Origin: Cytobacillus oceanisediminis 2691
GTDB lineage: Bacteria; Bacillota; Bacilli; Bacillales; Cytobacillaceae
Direction of reading: 5' to 3'
DNA length: 64,000 nucleotides
NCBI RefSeq assembly: GCF_000294775.2
Contig: NZ_CP015506.1
Location: forward strand, 1,153,501-1,217,500
Positions 54,301 to 62,756 of the stretch are shown one piece after another (the stretch's first letter is position 1; the number at the start of each line of letters is the position of its first letter). Below the pieces are notes generated by a model. That model was not told the origin of the DNA and did not search any database. It saw only the letters and a program-made list of their open reading frames with translations. A program made the position numbers and the translations under genes.

Positions 54301-55907
54301 CCGATAATCGTGCGGGTTGAGAAATGCTCAGTTTCCCGGTCACGGTCAATGGCAGGGTTTGTAACGACAGCAACACTTTCCTTAATAAAATCTGCGATGT
54401 TTTTCCGCTGAGGATTTAGTGCTGCTAAAGGAGAGTCGTGTCCAAGAGAACGAATTGGCTCCGCTCCTTTTTCTGCCATTTGCTCTACCAGCTGGACATG
54501 ATCTCTCTCCCAGCCGAAAGCTTTATACTGCCCGTTATGAATCTTATCCGGATAGTTTACAGAGACGGTTTTCTCCAGTTTAGGAGATTGCAGGCGAATC
54601 CGGAAGTTATCAGTGTTCACACGCTTTGAAAATCTGTTAAAAACTTCAGCCTGATAATGGCTGTGTTCGTATACTGCAAGTGTATCTCCGTCCCATTTTA
54701 AACCAACCTTTTCACCTGGTGAAAGCGGCTTAGGTTCATTTACATATTCACTGGATGGGATGATACCAGGCTCAGAAGAGAACAGATAAGAACTTTCAGT
54801 TTCCAGCATCCAAAGCGGGCGGAGACCCAGCGCATCGACACTGAAAACAGCTTCATCGGCAAAACGGGAAATAATTCCTGCTGGACCTTGAGCAAAATGT
54901 CCCCATGCTTCACGGATATAGGCGTACATATCCTGAAGGTGATCAGGGTATGATTTGATTTCATTCACGATAGGCGGGAACATAACATCCATTGCTTCAA
55001 ACAGGGTAAATCCATCCCTGCAGATAAATGTTTCAAGTGTTCTGCTCAAATCCTGAGAATCACTGCCGTCTTTTACAAGCGGAACGCCAACCATTTTGGC
55101 TTCATCCCTAAGCTTGGCAATCGTGTTGATTTCTCCGTTATGTCCTAACACACTAAAAGGCTGTACGCGGAAAAAGCTTGATAATGTGTTAGTGGAATAG
55201 CGATTGTGCCCAAGAGTCATTGTTGAAGCAACAAGCGGGCTTGCTAAATCATGATAGTATTTAGGCAGAATGTCTCCCGCTCCCATTACTTTGTATACAG
55301 CATGATGCTGGCTAAGGGAAGCGACATGAACATGTTCGTCTTCTTCAAAGTCAACAATCAATTCAAAGAGCTTCTTGGAAAGCTCTCCGCCATTCTCCTC
55401 TGCTAAACAGGCAAACTGCCAGAATACAGGATTCTCCTGAATGGCAATGGGACCTAAAGCTGAGGACTCGGTTACTTCATCAGATGCATAAATAACCATT
55501 AGATTTGCGTCAGCAAGCTTTTGCAGCAAAATGGCTTTAAGTGATTCAGTATCCTGCTTTCTGGACATGAACACATGTCCAACGACAAATCCTTCTTTTT
55601 CTGCTGCTTTAGGATCTGCTCCTGCTTGTTTTAACTTTTCTTTCCATAGCTCTCTTGGGATATCAATATGAATCCCTACGCCGTCGCCTTCTCCATTTAT
55701 AAAACCGGCACGGTGATTCATCGTAACGAGTGCATTGATACAGCTGAAAATATTCTCGCGGGTTGGGACTTTCTTTTTCTCCATTGCAGAAACAATGCCG
55801 CACGCATCGTGCTCCTGGCGGTGAAACTCTTTAAAAAGTGAAGGACTCCATTGCTGTAATGTCATAAAATTCGGCTGAAAATAAGGCTGTGCCTTAAAGC
55901 CGTTCAC
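51393..55907 (-). CDS. gltA: Glutamate synthase large subunit
   Basis: A 1504-residue GOGAT large subunit, forming glutamate from glutamine and 2-oxoglutarate. Domains in order: class II glutaminase (nucleophile Cys36 in EHDACGIV), central domain, FMN-binding synthase domain (SFGSQNETAFRAYAEGADRL, GQGAKPGEGGHLPGSKV, LSGFDGGTGAARIHALQHVG), 3Fe-4S motif CTTCRGCHLDTC, and C-terminal beta-helix (GGAQDGIGKTSFGGQIKIF). The start is uncertain: the GTG at 55907 overlaps its own AGGAGG, and the ATG at 55865 has no site. No small subunit gene (gltB) is adjacent. B. subtilis names the large subunit gltA. Confidence 0.93.
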   Translation of the reverse strand: MNGFKAQPYFQPNFMTLQQWSPSLFKEFHRQEHDACGIVSAMEKKKVPTRENIFSCINALVTMNHRAGFINGEGDGVGIHIDIPRELWKEKLKQAGADPKAAEKEGFVVGHVFMSRKQDTESLKAILLQKLADANLMVIYASDEVTESSALGPIAIQENPVFWQFACLAEENGGELSKKLFELIVDFEEDEHVHVASLSQHHAVYKVMGAGDILPKYYHDLASPLVASTMTLGHNRYSTNTLSSFFRVQPFSVLGHNGEINTIAKLRDEAKMVGVPLVKDGSDSQDLSRTLETFICRDGFTLFEAMDVMFPPIVNEIKSYPDHLQDMYAYIREAWGHFAQGPAGIISRFADEAVFSVDALGLRPLWMLETESSYLFSSEPGIIPSSEYVNEPKPLSPGEKVGLKWDGDTLAVYEHSHYQAEVFNRFSKRVNTDNFRIRLQSPKLEKTVSVNYPDKIHNGQYKAFGWERDHVQLVEQMAEKGAEPIRSLGHDSPLAALNPQRKNIADFIKESVAVVTNPAIDRDRETEHFSTRTIIGQRPSLFEKQEPGAVIELQTPILIEGKAGYECSVELNQPSYDQVTCFYQEQKLISYLSTTFTKDETVKEALDRLSAEAVDAVKNGKTLLVLDDANAHQEDAYWIDPHLAVSAIDQALVKEAVRRECSLLLRSGSIRSLHDIITAFGLGADIISPYYMFMTVLGESETPLKNLYSALTKGLEKVISTIGIHELRGYGRLFSAIGLHEELAEYLNIVNFFGSKELSFSFSALKEDAFARAEDYQNEKERIGKTFSLFPRIWKAIGEVASTGDYNAYKEKITEQEDQNPTTIRHLTGFKETASHLNPEDISLHVGEHDLPFVISSMSFGSQNETAFRAYAEGADRLNMVSLNGEGGEIKDMLGKYPRTRGQQVASGRFGVNAELLNSSNLLEIKIGQGAKPGEGGHLPGSKVTAKIAEARNATIGSDLISPSNNHDIYSIEDLAQMIHELKTANDKAKVAVKVPVVPNIGTIAVGIAKAGADIITLSGFDGGTGAARIHALQHVGLPVEIGVKAAHNALLEAGIRDNVELWADGGIKSAADVLKVMLLGANRVGFGTLSMLAIGCTTCRGCHLDTCHVGIATQIDSEAQAKEHGLRRFVPRQFDLAVQGIMNLFTAFGNELKALAASIGVKNLQDAVGRSDLLVQIKGQDQLDLTHLLKTLEIGQFSVQETPEALKEAQLQVAVGAEYLDASVEELHQSREFHSITSEQRVLGSRVSCHRVRDRLDGSYKTLPQVDLKYKGGSIPGNGLGAYNSFGINIEVAGGAQDGIGKTSFGGQIKIFKAKGKNGKFYNGSVGKGFGYGAQQGLLVAQGNADARAGIRLSGADMIIGGQLQKPLPEKEYGNIGSNANIKGFAFEYMTNGRGLVLGDAGPWICAGMTGGVVYLRHQPEMGLTKEAIQRRIAKGAKVSVTPLSDKGKEDVKDLLGQYVALLNDQGQEEEASKLASLLNHPEDHFVQVIPVKEQADPSVSTE

Positions 55908-56223
55908 CTCCTGAAAAATAGTAATCTATAAAAATTTAGTGTTTACGGGTTTTAAATGAGGCTGCTGCAAAGTTAATCTTGTTTTGAAAGGATAAATGCA
56001 TAGGCATTTATTAAATGAATAGTTCGATTATTCGGGACAGGCTAATAATATATTAAACTTTTTATGTCAGCGTAATCCGCTCTTACACAAAAGATTTCTC
56101 CCATCATATCATATGAATTTTCAGAAATCAATTATTTATACAAAAAGTTGGATATGATTAGAAGGGGGACATTAGTTTGTGTATAAAAAATCGCCTTGTT
56201 TGTAAACGTTTTCATTACTGGAG
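55908..56223. promoter_or_regulatory. gltA upstream region with two inverted repeats
   Basis: This AT-rich gap must hold the leftward gltA promoter. ATAAATGC-N4-GCATTTAT (55992-56011) and GAATA-N7-TATTC (56017-56033) are adjacent dyads of the kind bound by LysR-type or other dimeric regulators. No GltC-coding gene is nearby, and no gene was seen in the gap. Confidence 0.35.
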
Positions 56224-56255
56224 TTAAAGAAAACGGAAGCATTTCTGCTCCCGTT
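56224..56255 (-). terminator. Rho-independent terminator of gsaB
   Basis: On the minus strand AACGGGAGCA and TGCTTCCGTT pair (one wobble) around GAAA, followed by TTCTTT. Confidence 0.75.
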
Positions 56256-56279
56256 AATGTATAAAAATATGAATATTTA

Positions 56280-57572
56280 TTAGTCTTTTAATTGCTGAAA
56301 TGCGTTTTGAACCGCATGAATTGTTGCGTGGATATCTTCCTCGGTATGCGCAATTGTCATAAACCATGCTTCATATTTTGATGGAGCCAGGTTTATTCCC
56401 TGATTGAGCATCAGCTTGAAGAATTTTGCAAACATTTCTCCATCTGTATTTTCCGCCTGTTCATAATTCACAACTTTTTCTTCCGTAAAGTAGATTGTCA
56501 GGGCACCTTTTAATCGGTTAATTGTTATGGGAATGTTATGTTCTTCTGCAGCTGCACTAATGCCTTTTTCAAGCAATTCGCCAAGCCGGTCCAGATATTC
56601 ATAGACACCAGGCTGTTTCAATACTTCGAGACATGCAATTCCTGACAGAATCGAAGCTGGATTACCAGCCATTGTACCTGCTTGATATGCAGGACCTAAC
56701 GGAGCTACTGTTTCCATGATTTCCTTCTTCCCGCCATACGCACCGATTGGAAGGCCGCCGCCTATGATTTTCCCCATAGCTGTCAAGTCTGGTTTTACGC
56801 CTAGCAGGTCCTGGGCACCGCCATACATAAACCGGAATGCTGTGATGACTTCATCATAAATGACTAGTGCCCCGGCTGCATGTGTTAATTCGTTAACCTG
56901 TTCCAAAAAACCTGGTTTGGGTTCAACAATTCCAAAGTTGCCGACAATCGGTTCCACCAGGACGGCAGCGATTTGGTCGCCCCATTTTTCCAGCGCTTCC
57001 TTATATGGTTCGATTTCATTGAAAGGAACTGTGATCACTTCCTGGGCAATGCTCTTTGGAACCCCGGCAGAGTCAGGGGTTCCAAGTGTTGACGGCCCTG
57101 ACCCTGCAGCAACCAGTACAAGATCGGAATGGCCGTGATAGCAGCCTGCAAACTTAATGATTTTGTCCCTGCCCGTATAGGCTCTTGCAACACGGATCGT
57201 GGTCATGACCGCTTCAGTTCCTGAGTTCACAAAGCGGACTTTATCCAAATTAGGCATTGCTTCCTTTAGCATTTCCGCGAATTTCACTTCATGTGGTGTA
57301 GGAGTTCCATATAATACACCGCGCTCAGCTGCTGTTTTTATTGCTTCTGTAATATGGGGGTGAGCATGCCCGGTAATGATGGGACCATAAGCAGCCAGAT
57401 AATCAATATATTGATTGCCGTCCACATCCCAGAAATAAGCGCCCTGTGCACGTTCCATTGCAACCGGCGAGCCGCCTCCAACTGCTTTATAGGAGCGGGA
57501 AGGACTGTTCACCCCGCCGACAATATGTTCTAAAGCCTGTTTATGCAGCCGTTCAGAATTAGTAAATTGCAT
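56280..57572 (-). CDS. gsaB: Glutamate-1-semialdehyde 2,1-aminomutase
   Basis: A 430-residue PLP enzyme (class III aminotransferase fold) converting glutamate-1-semialdehyde to 5-aminolevulinate for haem synthesis. [15 protein letters not shown] at the start, [31 protein letters not shown], and the PLP lysine in [19 protein letters not shown]. The ATG at 57572 has CAGGAGGATTAAC ahead; a longer form is not needed. It corresponds to GsaB, the second paralogue in B. subtilis, given its place between ygaE and bcp. Confidence 0.94.
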   Translation of the reverse strand: MQFTNSERLHKQALEHIVGGVNSPSRSYKAVGGGSPVAMERAQGAYFWDVDGNQYIDYLAAYGPIITGHAHPHITEAIKTAAERGVLYGTPTPHEVKFAEMLKEAMPNLDKVRFVNSGTEAVMTTIRVARAYTGRDKIIKFAGCYHGHSDLVLVAAGSGPSTLGTPDSAGVPKSIAQEVITVPFNEIEPYKEALEKWGDQIAAVLVEPIVGNFGIVEPKPGFLEQVNELTHAAGALVIYDEVITAFRFMYGGAQDLLGVKPDLTAMGKIIGGGLPIGAYGGKKEIMETVAPLGPAYQAGTMAGNPASILSGIACLEVLKQPGVYEYLDRLGELLEKGISAAAEEHNIPITINRLKGALTIYFTEEKVVNYEQAENTDGEMFAKFFKLMLNQGINLAPSKYEAWFMTIAHTEEDIHATIHAVQNAFQQLKD

Positions 57573-57765
57573 GTTAATCCTCCTGATAAAATCCAATTAT
57601 ACGTTCATCATTATTTTAACATGTTTGGAAGGGGCTTCGTCCAATCTAAGGGGAAGGCGGACTATTCTGTATTTTAGAAAGCGGAAATGGAGCAATCTAG
57701 TTGTGAAGAATGCGCTGTTTGTCTAAACTATTTCATTAGGGCATTAATTGGCAGGAGGAGTAATG

Positions 57766-58773
57766 ATGAATGATGCAATAACAGTACGCAACTTAAAGAA
57801 GGAGTTTAAAGCATATTCAAGCCGCTCAGGATTAAAAGGTGCTTTCCGTGACTTGCTTACAAGGAATTATAAGATTGTGCCAGCGGTTAACAATATCAGT
57901 TTTAATGTAAAGCAAGGGGAGATGGTTGGGTATATTGGTGAAAATGGGGCGGGGAAATCAACCACCATAAAAATGCTGACGGGGATTCTAACCCCAACCA
58001 GCGGTGAAGTGATTGTGAATGGAATGAACCCTCATAAAGACCGTGAAAAATTCGTCAGCACGATTGGAGTTGTCTTCGGCCAGAGATCTCAGCTTTGGTG
58101 GGATATTGCTGTACAGGAATCCTTCAGGCTTCTCAAGAAGGTGTATAAGGTTACTGATGAGCAATACGACAGTCATATGGCGCATGTTATCAAAACCTTA
58201 GATATTGAACCTCTGCTCGATAAACCGGTCCGGAAGCTCTCACTCGGGCAGAGAATGAGGTGTGAGCTGGCAGCAGCACTCATCCATAATCCTCCGCTGC
58301 TGTTTTTAGACGAGCCCACTATTGGGCTAGATGTGCTTGTAAAATTGAAAATCAGGGAGTTCTTAAAGGAAATAAATGAAAAATATAATACAACTATTCT
58401 CCTGACTACTCATGATCTTTCGGATATTGAGGCGTTATGCGAACGAGTTGTTATGTTAGATGACGGGAAAATCATTTATGATGGAGCATTAAAAAGCCTG
58501 AAGGAAAAATGGGGAGAAGGGAAGGAAATAGAATTTCAATTTCTTGAAGAAGTGGGCCTTGCTGATTTAAACAAGATTACGGCATCATCTGAAGTAAAAT
58601 GGGAAAAGGATGAGAAAGAAGCGATCTTTACCGCCTTTGTGGAGGATAATGATGAACTGATTTCCCTGCTTATCGCTAAAGTCGTGGCGGATTTGAAAGT
58701 GAAAGACATCAATATTAAAGAAACTTCAACAGAGGAAATAATTAGAAATATTTATGACCGGGGGATCTCTTAA
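57766..58773 (+). CDS. ABC-2 type transporter ATPase (COG4586)
   Basis: A 335-residue ATPase. Walker A GENGAGKST, RSQLWWDIAVQESFRLLKKV after the Q-loop, signature LSLGQRMRCELAAAL, Walker B LLFLDEPTIGLD, switch His LLTTHDLSD; the RSQLWWD block and the SLGQ signature are typical of COG4586. The C-terminal ~90 residues are an accessory domain. Two ATGs are in tandem (57763, 57766); AGGAGG is better spaced from the second. It starts a three-gene exporter cassette with two ABC-2 permeases. Confidence 0.9.
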   Translation: MNDAITVRNLKKEFKAYSSRSGLKGAFRDLLTRNYKIVPAVNNISFNVKQGEMVGYIGENGAGKSTTIKMLTGILTPTSGEVIVNGMNPHKDREKFVSTIGVVFGQRSQLWWDIAVQESFRLLKKVYKVTDEQYDSHMAHVIKTLDIEPLLDKPVRKLSLGQRMRCELAAALIHNPPLLFLDEPTIGLDVLVKLKIREFLKEINEKYNTTILLTTHDLSDIEALCERVVMLDDGKIIYDGALKSLKEKWGEGKEIEFQFLEEVGLADLNKITASSEVKWEKDEKEAIFTAFVEDNDELISLLIAKVVADLKVKDINIKETSTEEIIRNIYDRGIS

Positions 58774-58806
58774 TGAAAGGATTTATTTATAACCGGGGGT
58801 GTTCCT

Positions 58807-59598
58807 GTGGATAAATATATAGAAATGATTCGGATCCGCTTTTTGATGATGCTTGCCTACCGAACGAATTACTATACAGGCATTCTGATATACAGTATTA
58901 ATATTGGCGCTTACTATTTCCTGTGGAGCGCCATTTATGGAGAAAAAGATGCGATTGAGGGAATGTCTGTGATCCAGATGTCGACATATGTGGCTGTAGC
59001 GTGGATGGCAAGGGCATTTTACTTTAATAATATAGACAGGGAAATGGCTGCTGAGATTAAAGAAGGAAAAGTAGCGGTGGAACTGATCCGCCCATATAAT
59101 TATTTGGGCATGAAAACGATGCAGGGATTGGGTGAAGGGATATTCCGTCTCTTCTTTTTCTCGGTTCCGGGAATGGCAATTGTCTCGTTCATTTTTCCGC
59201 TCCAATTTTCTGCGGATTGGACTACCTGGATTTTCTTTGCGGTATCGATTTTATTAAGTTTTCTTATAAATACGCAAATTAATTTATTGACAGGTATTAC
59301 CACTTTCTTCTTATTTAATAATACTGGGCTTATCCGGGCGAAAAGAGTTGTGATTGATCTCTTTTCCGGTCTTCTGATTCCTATCAGCTTTTTTCCGGTC
59401 TGGGCACAGGATATATTAAGATTTCTGCCCTTTCAGGGTATTAGCTATGTGCCGAGCATGATCTTTACAAATAGCTTTTCAAATAACGAAGCTATACAAG
59501 CTATCATTATGCAGGGGATCTGGGTTCTTATTCTGATAATGCCAATTCAGGTTCTGTGGATCATAGCGAAAAAACAGCTCATTATTCAAGGAGGGTGA
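58807..59598 (+). CDS. ABC-2 type permease (COG4587)
   Basis: A 263-residue membrane protein with six helices, starting DKYIEMIRIRFLMMLAYRTN and YYTGILIYSINIGAYYFLW. The central WMARAFYFNNIDREMAAEIK and GKVAVELIRPYNYLGMK mark COG4587. GTG start with GGGGGTG ahead, 33 bases after the ATPase gene. It partners the following permease; the substrate is unknown. Confidence 0.88.
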   Translation: MDKYIEMIRIRFLMMLAYRTNYYTGILIYSINIGAYYFLWSAIYGEKDAIEGMSVIQMSTYVAVAWMARAFYFNNIDREMAAEIKEGKVAVELIRPYNYLGMKTMQGLGEGIFRLFFFSVPGMAIVSFIFPLQFSADWTTWIFFAVSILLSFLINTQINLLTGITTFFLFNNTGLIRAKRVVIDLFSGLLIPISFFPVWAQDILRFLPFQGISYVPSMIFTNSFSNNEAIQAIIMQGIWVLILIMPIQVLWIIAKKQLIIQGG

Positions 59599-59601
59599 CA
59601 G

Positions 59602-60387
59602 ATGTTTTATATAGCCATTTTCTTTCAATATGTCGCCCAATATATGAAAACAAGAATGCAGTACCGTGCAGATTTATTTGTAGAGATCCTTTCAGATCTA
59701 TTATTTCAGGCAGTCAATTTAATTTTTATCTTAGTCGTCTTTGGCCATACAACTCTCCTTGGGGGCTGGACAAGGGATGAAATTATCTTTATTTACGGAT
59801 TTTTCCTTGTGCCCTATGCACTGTTTTCATCATTCTTTAATATTTGGGATTTTAATGAGAGATATATTGTAAAAGGAGAACTCGATAGGATTTTGACCCG
59901 GCCGATCCATAGTCTGTTCCAAATCGTTTTAGAACGGATGGAACTTGAATCTCTTTTTGGGGCTGTTACTGGAATTGCGGTTATGATTTACGCCGGAAAC
60001 AGTCTTGGTTTAGAGATATCCTGGACAGATCCATTCTTATTCTTCTTATTTGTGATAGGTGGAATGCTTGTGTACGGTGGCATCTTTGTCATGATTGCCT
60101 GCATCAGCTTTTGGGCGGATGCCAGAACATCAATCATGCCGATGATGTACAACATCGGGAATTATGGCAGGTATCCGGTTGATATTTATAATAGTGTCAT
60201 ACGCTTCGTCCTAACCTGGGTGCTTCCGTTTGCCTTTGTTGGTGTATATCCAGCTTCATACTTTTTGGGGAAAGAGGAATGGTTTTTGTATTCCTTTTTA
60301 ACGCCTGTAATCGGTATAGTATTCTTTAGCATTTCGATTCTGGCTTGGAATTCAGGTGTTAAGCGCTATCGCGGTGCGGGCAATTAA
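59602..60387 (+). CDS. ABC-2 type permease (COG3694)
   Basis: A 261-residue membrane protein with six helices. AQYMKTRMQYRADLFVEILS, IFIYGFFLVPYALFSSFFNI and KGELDRILTRPIHSLFQIVL are characteristic of COG3694. AAGGAGGGTGACAG precedes the ATG, four bases after the previous stop. With 57766-59598 it forms a complete efflux or lipid-modifying ABC unit. Confidence 0.88.
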   Translation: MFYIAIFFQYVAQYMKTRMQYRADLFVEILSDLLFQAVNLIFILVVFGHTTLLGGWTRDEIIFIYGFFLVPYALFSSFFNIWDFNERYIVKGELDRILTRPIHSLFQIVLERMELESLFGAVTGIAVMIYAGNSLGLEISWTDPFLFFLFVIGGMLVYGGIFVMIACISFWADARTSIMPMMYNIGNYGRYPVDIYNSVIRFVLTWVLPFAFVGVYPASYFLGKEEWFLYSFLTPVIGIVFFSISILAWNSGVKRYRGAGN

Positions 60388-60526
60388 AGACGGGTTAAAT
60401 CCCTGGCTTTTTTTATGGGAGGAAATTCTGAGTATAAGCAGAAAGACGTTTCAGAGACAGGCTGTCATACAGGACTGGCTATAAGCGTATAAATGAATTG
60501 ATAAGCATTTCGAAATGAGGTGCAGT

Positions 60527-60940
60527 ATGGCATTTTATTTATCGCTGATTTTAATCGTGCTGTGTATGATCATGAGTCTGCAGACTCTTTTCTCATCCGC
60601 CAAGATAAAGGGAAGATGGGTTTCTGTGGAGAATTTCCTTTATCTGATAAGTTTGTATGCAACGATTATGATTGGGTTTGGCCTTATATATATATGGCTT
60701 GATTTACATGGGCTGGTGGTTTTAATGGACGGCACTGACTATATGGAAACTGGTTTCCTCGAGAGACTGGAGACGGGTTTCTATTTTAGTGCGGTAACAC
60801 TTTTTTCAGTTGGGTATGGAGATATCAGTCCTGTTGGTATAGGCAGGCTTATTGCCGTACTGGAAGCGTTAATCGGTTATGTGATCCCGGCAGCATTTGT
60901 TGCCAGGGTAGTATTTGATGCAGGTGACCGGGTTTCATAA
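60527..60940 (+). CDS. Small two-pore-helix potassium channel family protein
   Basis: A 137-residue membrane protein. After two N-terminal helices comes the pore region FYFSAVTLFSVGYGDISPVG with the K+ selectivity filter SVGYGD, then a last helix LIAVLEALIGYVIPAAFVAR. There is no cytoplasmic RCK domain, so it would need no ligand or use a separate one. The ATG at 60527 has AGGTG close ahead; a start at 60515 is possible. It is not obviously cotranscribed with the ABC-2 genes. Confidence 0.85.
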   Translation: MAFYLSLILIVLCMIMSLQTLFSSAKIKGRWVSVENFLYLISLYATIMIGFGLIYIWLDLHGLVVLMDGTDYMETGFLERLETGFYFSAVTLFSVGYGDISPVGIGRLIAVLEALIGYVIPAAFVARVVFDAGDRVS

Positions 60941-61013
60941 TGCTATCAGTTGTTTTTGACCACAAAGTTGGATAGGCTTAGAGTAAGAAACCTATTCAAC
61001 AGGAGGAATTAAA

Positions 61014-61484
61014 ATGGCAATTGAAATCGGTAAAGCAGCTCCGGATTTTGAGCTCGAGGCCAGTAATGGTGAAAAGGTAAAGTTATCAGATTACCTCGGG
61101 AAAAATATTGTTCTTTATTTTTACCCGAAAGACATGACGCCTGGCTGCACAACCCAGGCATGTGATTTCAGGGACAATCATGATAATTTTGCAGATGTGA
61201 ATGCTGTCGTTTTAGGAATAAGCCCCGATCCGCTCAGCAGGCATGAGAAGTTTATTGAAAAGCATGGATTGCCTTTCCTGCTGCTTGCGGATGAGGAGCA
61301 TAAAGCGGCAGATGCCTATGATGTCTGGAAACTGAAAAAGAACTTCGGGAAAGAATACATGGGAATTGAACGTTCCACTTTTATTATTGACAAGGAAGGC
61401 AAACTGGTTAAAGAGTGGCGCAAGGTTAAGGTAAAAGGGCATGTCGAGGAGACACTGGAATATATAAAGGAGAATTTGTCCTAG
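61014..61484 (+). CDS. bcp: Thioredoxin-dependent thiol peroxidase Bcp
   Basis: A 156-residue peroxiredoxin that reduces peroxides. YFYPKDMTPGCTTQACDFRD shows the peroxidatic Cys45 and resolving Cys50 (Cys-x4-Cys), and FLLLADEEHKAADAYDVW and GIERSTFIIDKEGKL complete the fold. CAGGAGGAATTAAA precedes the ATG. It corresponds to YgaF. Its place close to perR suits oxidative-stress defence, although no Per box was found in its own upstream region. Confidence 0.94.
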   Translation: MAIEIGKAAPDFELEASNGEKVKLSDYLGKNIVLYFYPKDMTPGCTTQACDFRDNHDNFADVNAVVLGISPDPLSRHEKFIEKHGLPFLLLADEEHKAADAYDVWKLKKNFGKEYMGIERSTFIIDKEGKLVKEWRKVKVKGHVEETLEYIKENLS

Positions 61485-61506
61485 CCGCAAATGGGTTGCC
61501 TATTTT

Positions 61507-61647
61507 TTAACGGAACAAGGCTTTTGTCCATTCCGAAGAACAAGTTTTGCATATCATTTTATTAGGGCATACCTCCTCAGATACTTTTTCGAAACGGACC
61601 TGAACAGGTTCGTTTTTTTTATGTTTATTATTTTTGCCAAGCGGCAT
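61507..61647 (-). CDS. Possible small Cys-containing protein, unknown
   Basis: A 46-residue frame, hydrophilic, with VCPNKMICKTCSSEWTKALF at its end (Cys-x5-Cys-x2-Cys), which could bind a metal. No ribosome site precedes its ATG and part of it overlaps the bcp terminator, so it may be chance. I do not recognise a family. Confidence 0.25.
   Translation of the reverse strand: MPLGKNNKHKKNEPVQVRFEKVSEEVCPNKMICKTCSSEWTKALFR
61592..61620 (+). terminator. Rho-independent terminator downstream of bcp
   Basis: AACGGACCTG and CAGGTTCGTT pair with one wobble around AA and are followed by TTTTTT. It lies ~110 bases behind the bcp stop codon. Confidence 0.75.
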
Positions 61648-61686
61648 GGGGTGAAACGGTGAATTAAATAAGATGGAGTGGTAGTT

Positions 61687-62010
61687 ATGAAAATTGTTTC
61701 TTCCATTTTGCCTCCCAAGAGCTGCAGGAAGAGGCAATACTGGATTTTCCTTAAGGGGATTTTCTATTTATTGACGGATTTGAAGCTGCGGGGAATCCTT
61801 TATGATGCTAAGTATTTTTTACACATGGGTAAGAATTAATAAGACAAAAAAATAAAGTGGATTATGGTGATGTCAGCAGGAATAGATGAAATGCATTTCA
61901 AAACATGCAATGGGAATGAAATTCTTATGGCTGAGTTTACGCTTGGTACTTTGTTAGGGCATGTTAAATAAACTGCCGGCTGAAAATGAAAAGGTCCAAG
62001 TCTGGTTAAA
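61687..62010 (+). pseudogene. Decayed D-2-hydroxyacid dehydrogenase gene (N-terminal remnant)
   Basis: The ATG at 61687 has TGGAGTGG ahead and starts KIVSSILPPK. Reading then resembles a 2-hydroxyacid dehydrogenase only if frames are switched: QELQEEAILDFP and FLFIDGFEAAGNPL in the +1 frame, YDAKYFLHMG back in frame 0, then after two stops IKWIMVMSAGIDEMHFKTCN and ILMAEFTLGTLLGHVK (61852-61968), stop, and KLPAENEKVQVW in the +1 frame. IKWIMVMSAGID and MAEFTLG are strong family motifs; the loop between them has lost about ten codons. The NAD-binding half is gone. In related bacilli I recall an intact gene in this position. Confidence 0.7.
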
Positions 62011-62090
62011 TTTTTAAGCATAACCTTCATACATATATATAAAAATAACAAAGATTATTAATGCGATCGATTTTGAAAGAGGGTATTAAG

Positions 62091-62648
62091 ATGAGGATTT
62101 ATACAAAAACGGGAGATAAGGGGACAACGTCATTAATATACGGGCAGAGAGTCAGTAAAAATGACATTCGCGTTGAGGCATACGGTTCATGTGATGAGGC
62201 TAATTCTATGATTGGAATGGCCTTAAGCCATTTAAGAAGTGAGTATTTCAGCGGGAAAGAAAAAGTGGAGCAGGTGTTTCATAAAGTGCAGACAGACCTG
62301 TTTCATGCAGGAGCAGAGCTGGCAACGCCTGCAGGAAAAGAAGTTAAATGGACGATAAAGCAAGAGGATATCACCTTCATGGAAAAGCAAATTGATGAGT
62401 GGGAAGCTGACCTTGGAGCGCTTAATAACTTTATATTACCCGGCGGTCACCCTTCGGGAGCTGCGCTCCATGTAGCTAGAACGGTGGTGAGAAGAGCGGA
62501 ACGATGTGCGGTCTCGCTCGGTGAAGAAGTGAATCCGATCGTTTTAGTTTATCTGAACCGATTGTCAGATCTGCTGTTTGTTGCTGCCCGGTTTGTCAAT
62601 CACCATTTAGGCTCCGGTGAGCAATCGCTTCACGCTGAAAAGAGTTGA
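62091..62648 (+). CDS. pduO: Cob(I)alamin adenosyltransferase, PduO type
   Basis: A 185-residue enzyme that makes adenosylcobalamin from cob(I)alamin and ATP. The ATP-binding N-terminus RIYTKTGDKGTTSLIYGQRV, then VEAYGSCDEANSMIGMAL, and the late RTVVRRAERCAVSLGEE and PIVLVYLNRLSDLLFVAARF are diagnostic of the PduO family (YvqK in B. subtilis). The ATG at 62091 has AAAGAGGG ahead. No cobalamin riboswitch is visible upstream, where the pseudogene ends. Confidence 0.92.
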   Translation: MRIYTKTGDKGTTSLIYGQRVSKNDIRVEAYGSCDEANSMIGMALSHLRSEYFSGKEKVEQVFHKVQTDLFHAGAELATPAGKEVKWTIKQEDITFMEKQIDEWEADLGALNNFILPGGHPSGAALHVARTVVRRAERCAVSLGEEVNPIVLVYLNRLSDLLFVAARFVNHHLGSGEQSLHAEKS

Positions 62649-62674
62649 TTCCCTCTATTAAGGAGTTTGTAATA

Positions 62675-62721
62675 TTGACAAATGTGGTAAAAAATTAGTA
62701 CACTATTTATAAAGATTATAA
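62675..62721 (+). promoter_or_regulatory. perR promoter with overlapping PerR box
   Basis: TTGACA (62675-62680) and TACACT (62699-62704) form a sigma-A type promoter with an 18-base spacer. Immediately downstream, TTATAAAGATTATAA (62707-62721) matches the PerR box consensus TTATAAT-N-ATTATAA with a single mismatch. Autorepression of perR is known in B. subtilis, and this site fits it. Confidence 0.8.
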
Positions 62722-62756
62722 AGTAAGAATATTTGTTGGAAAAGAGGTGCATGGCG

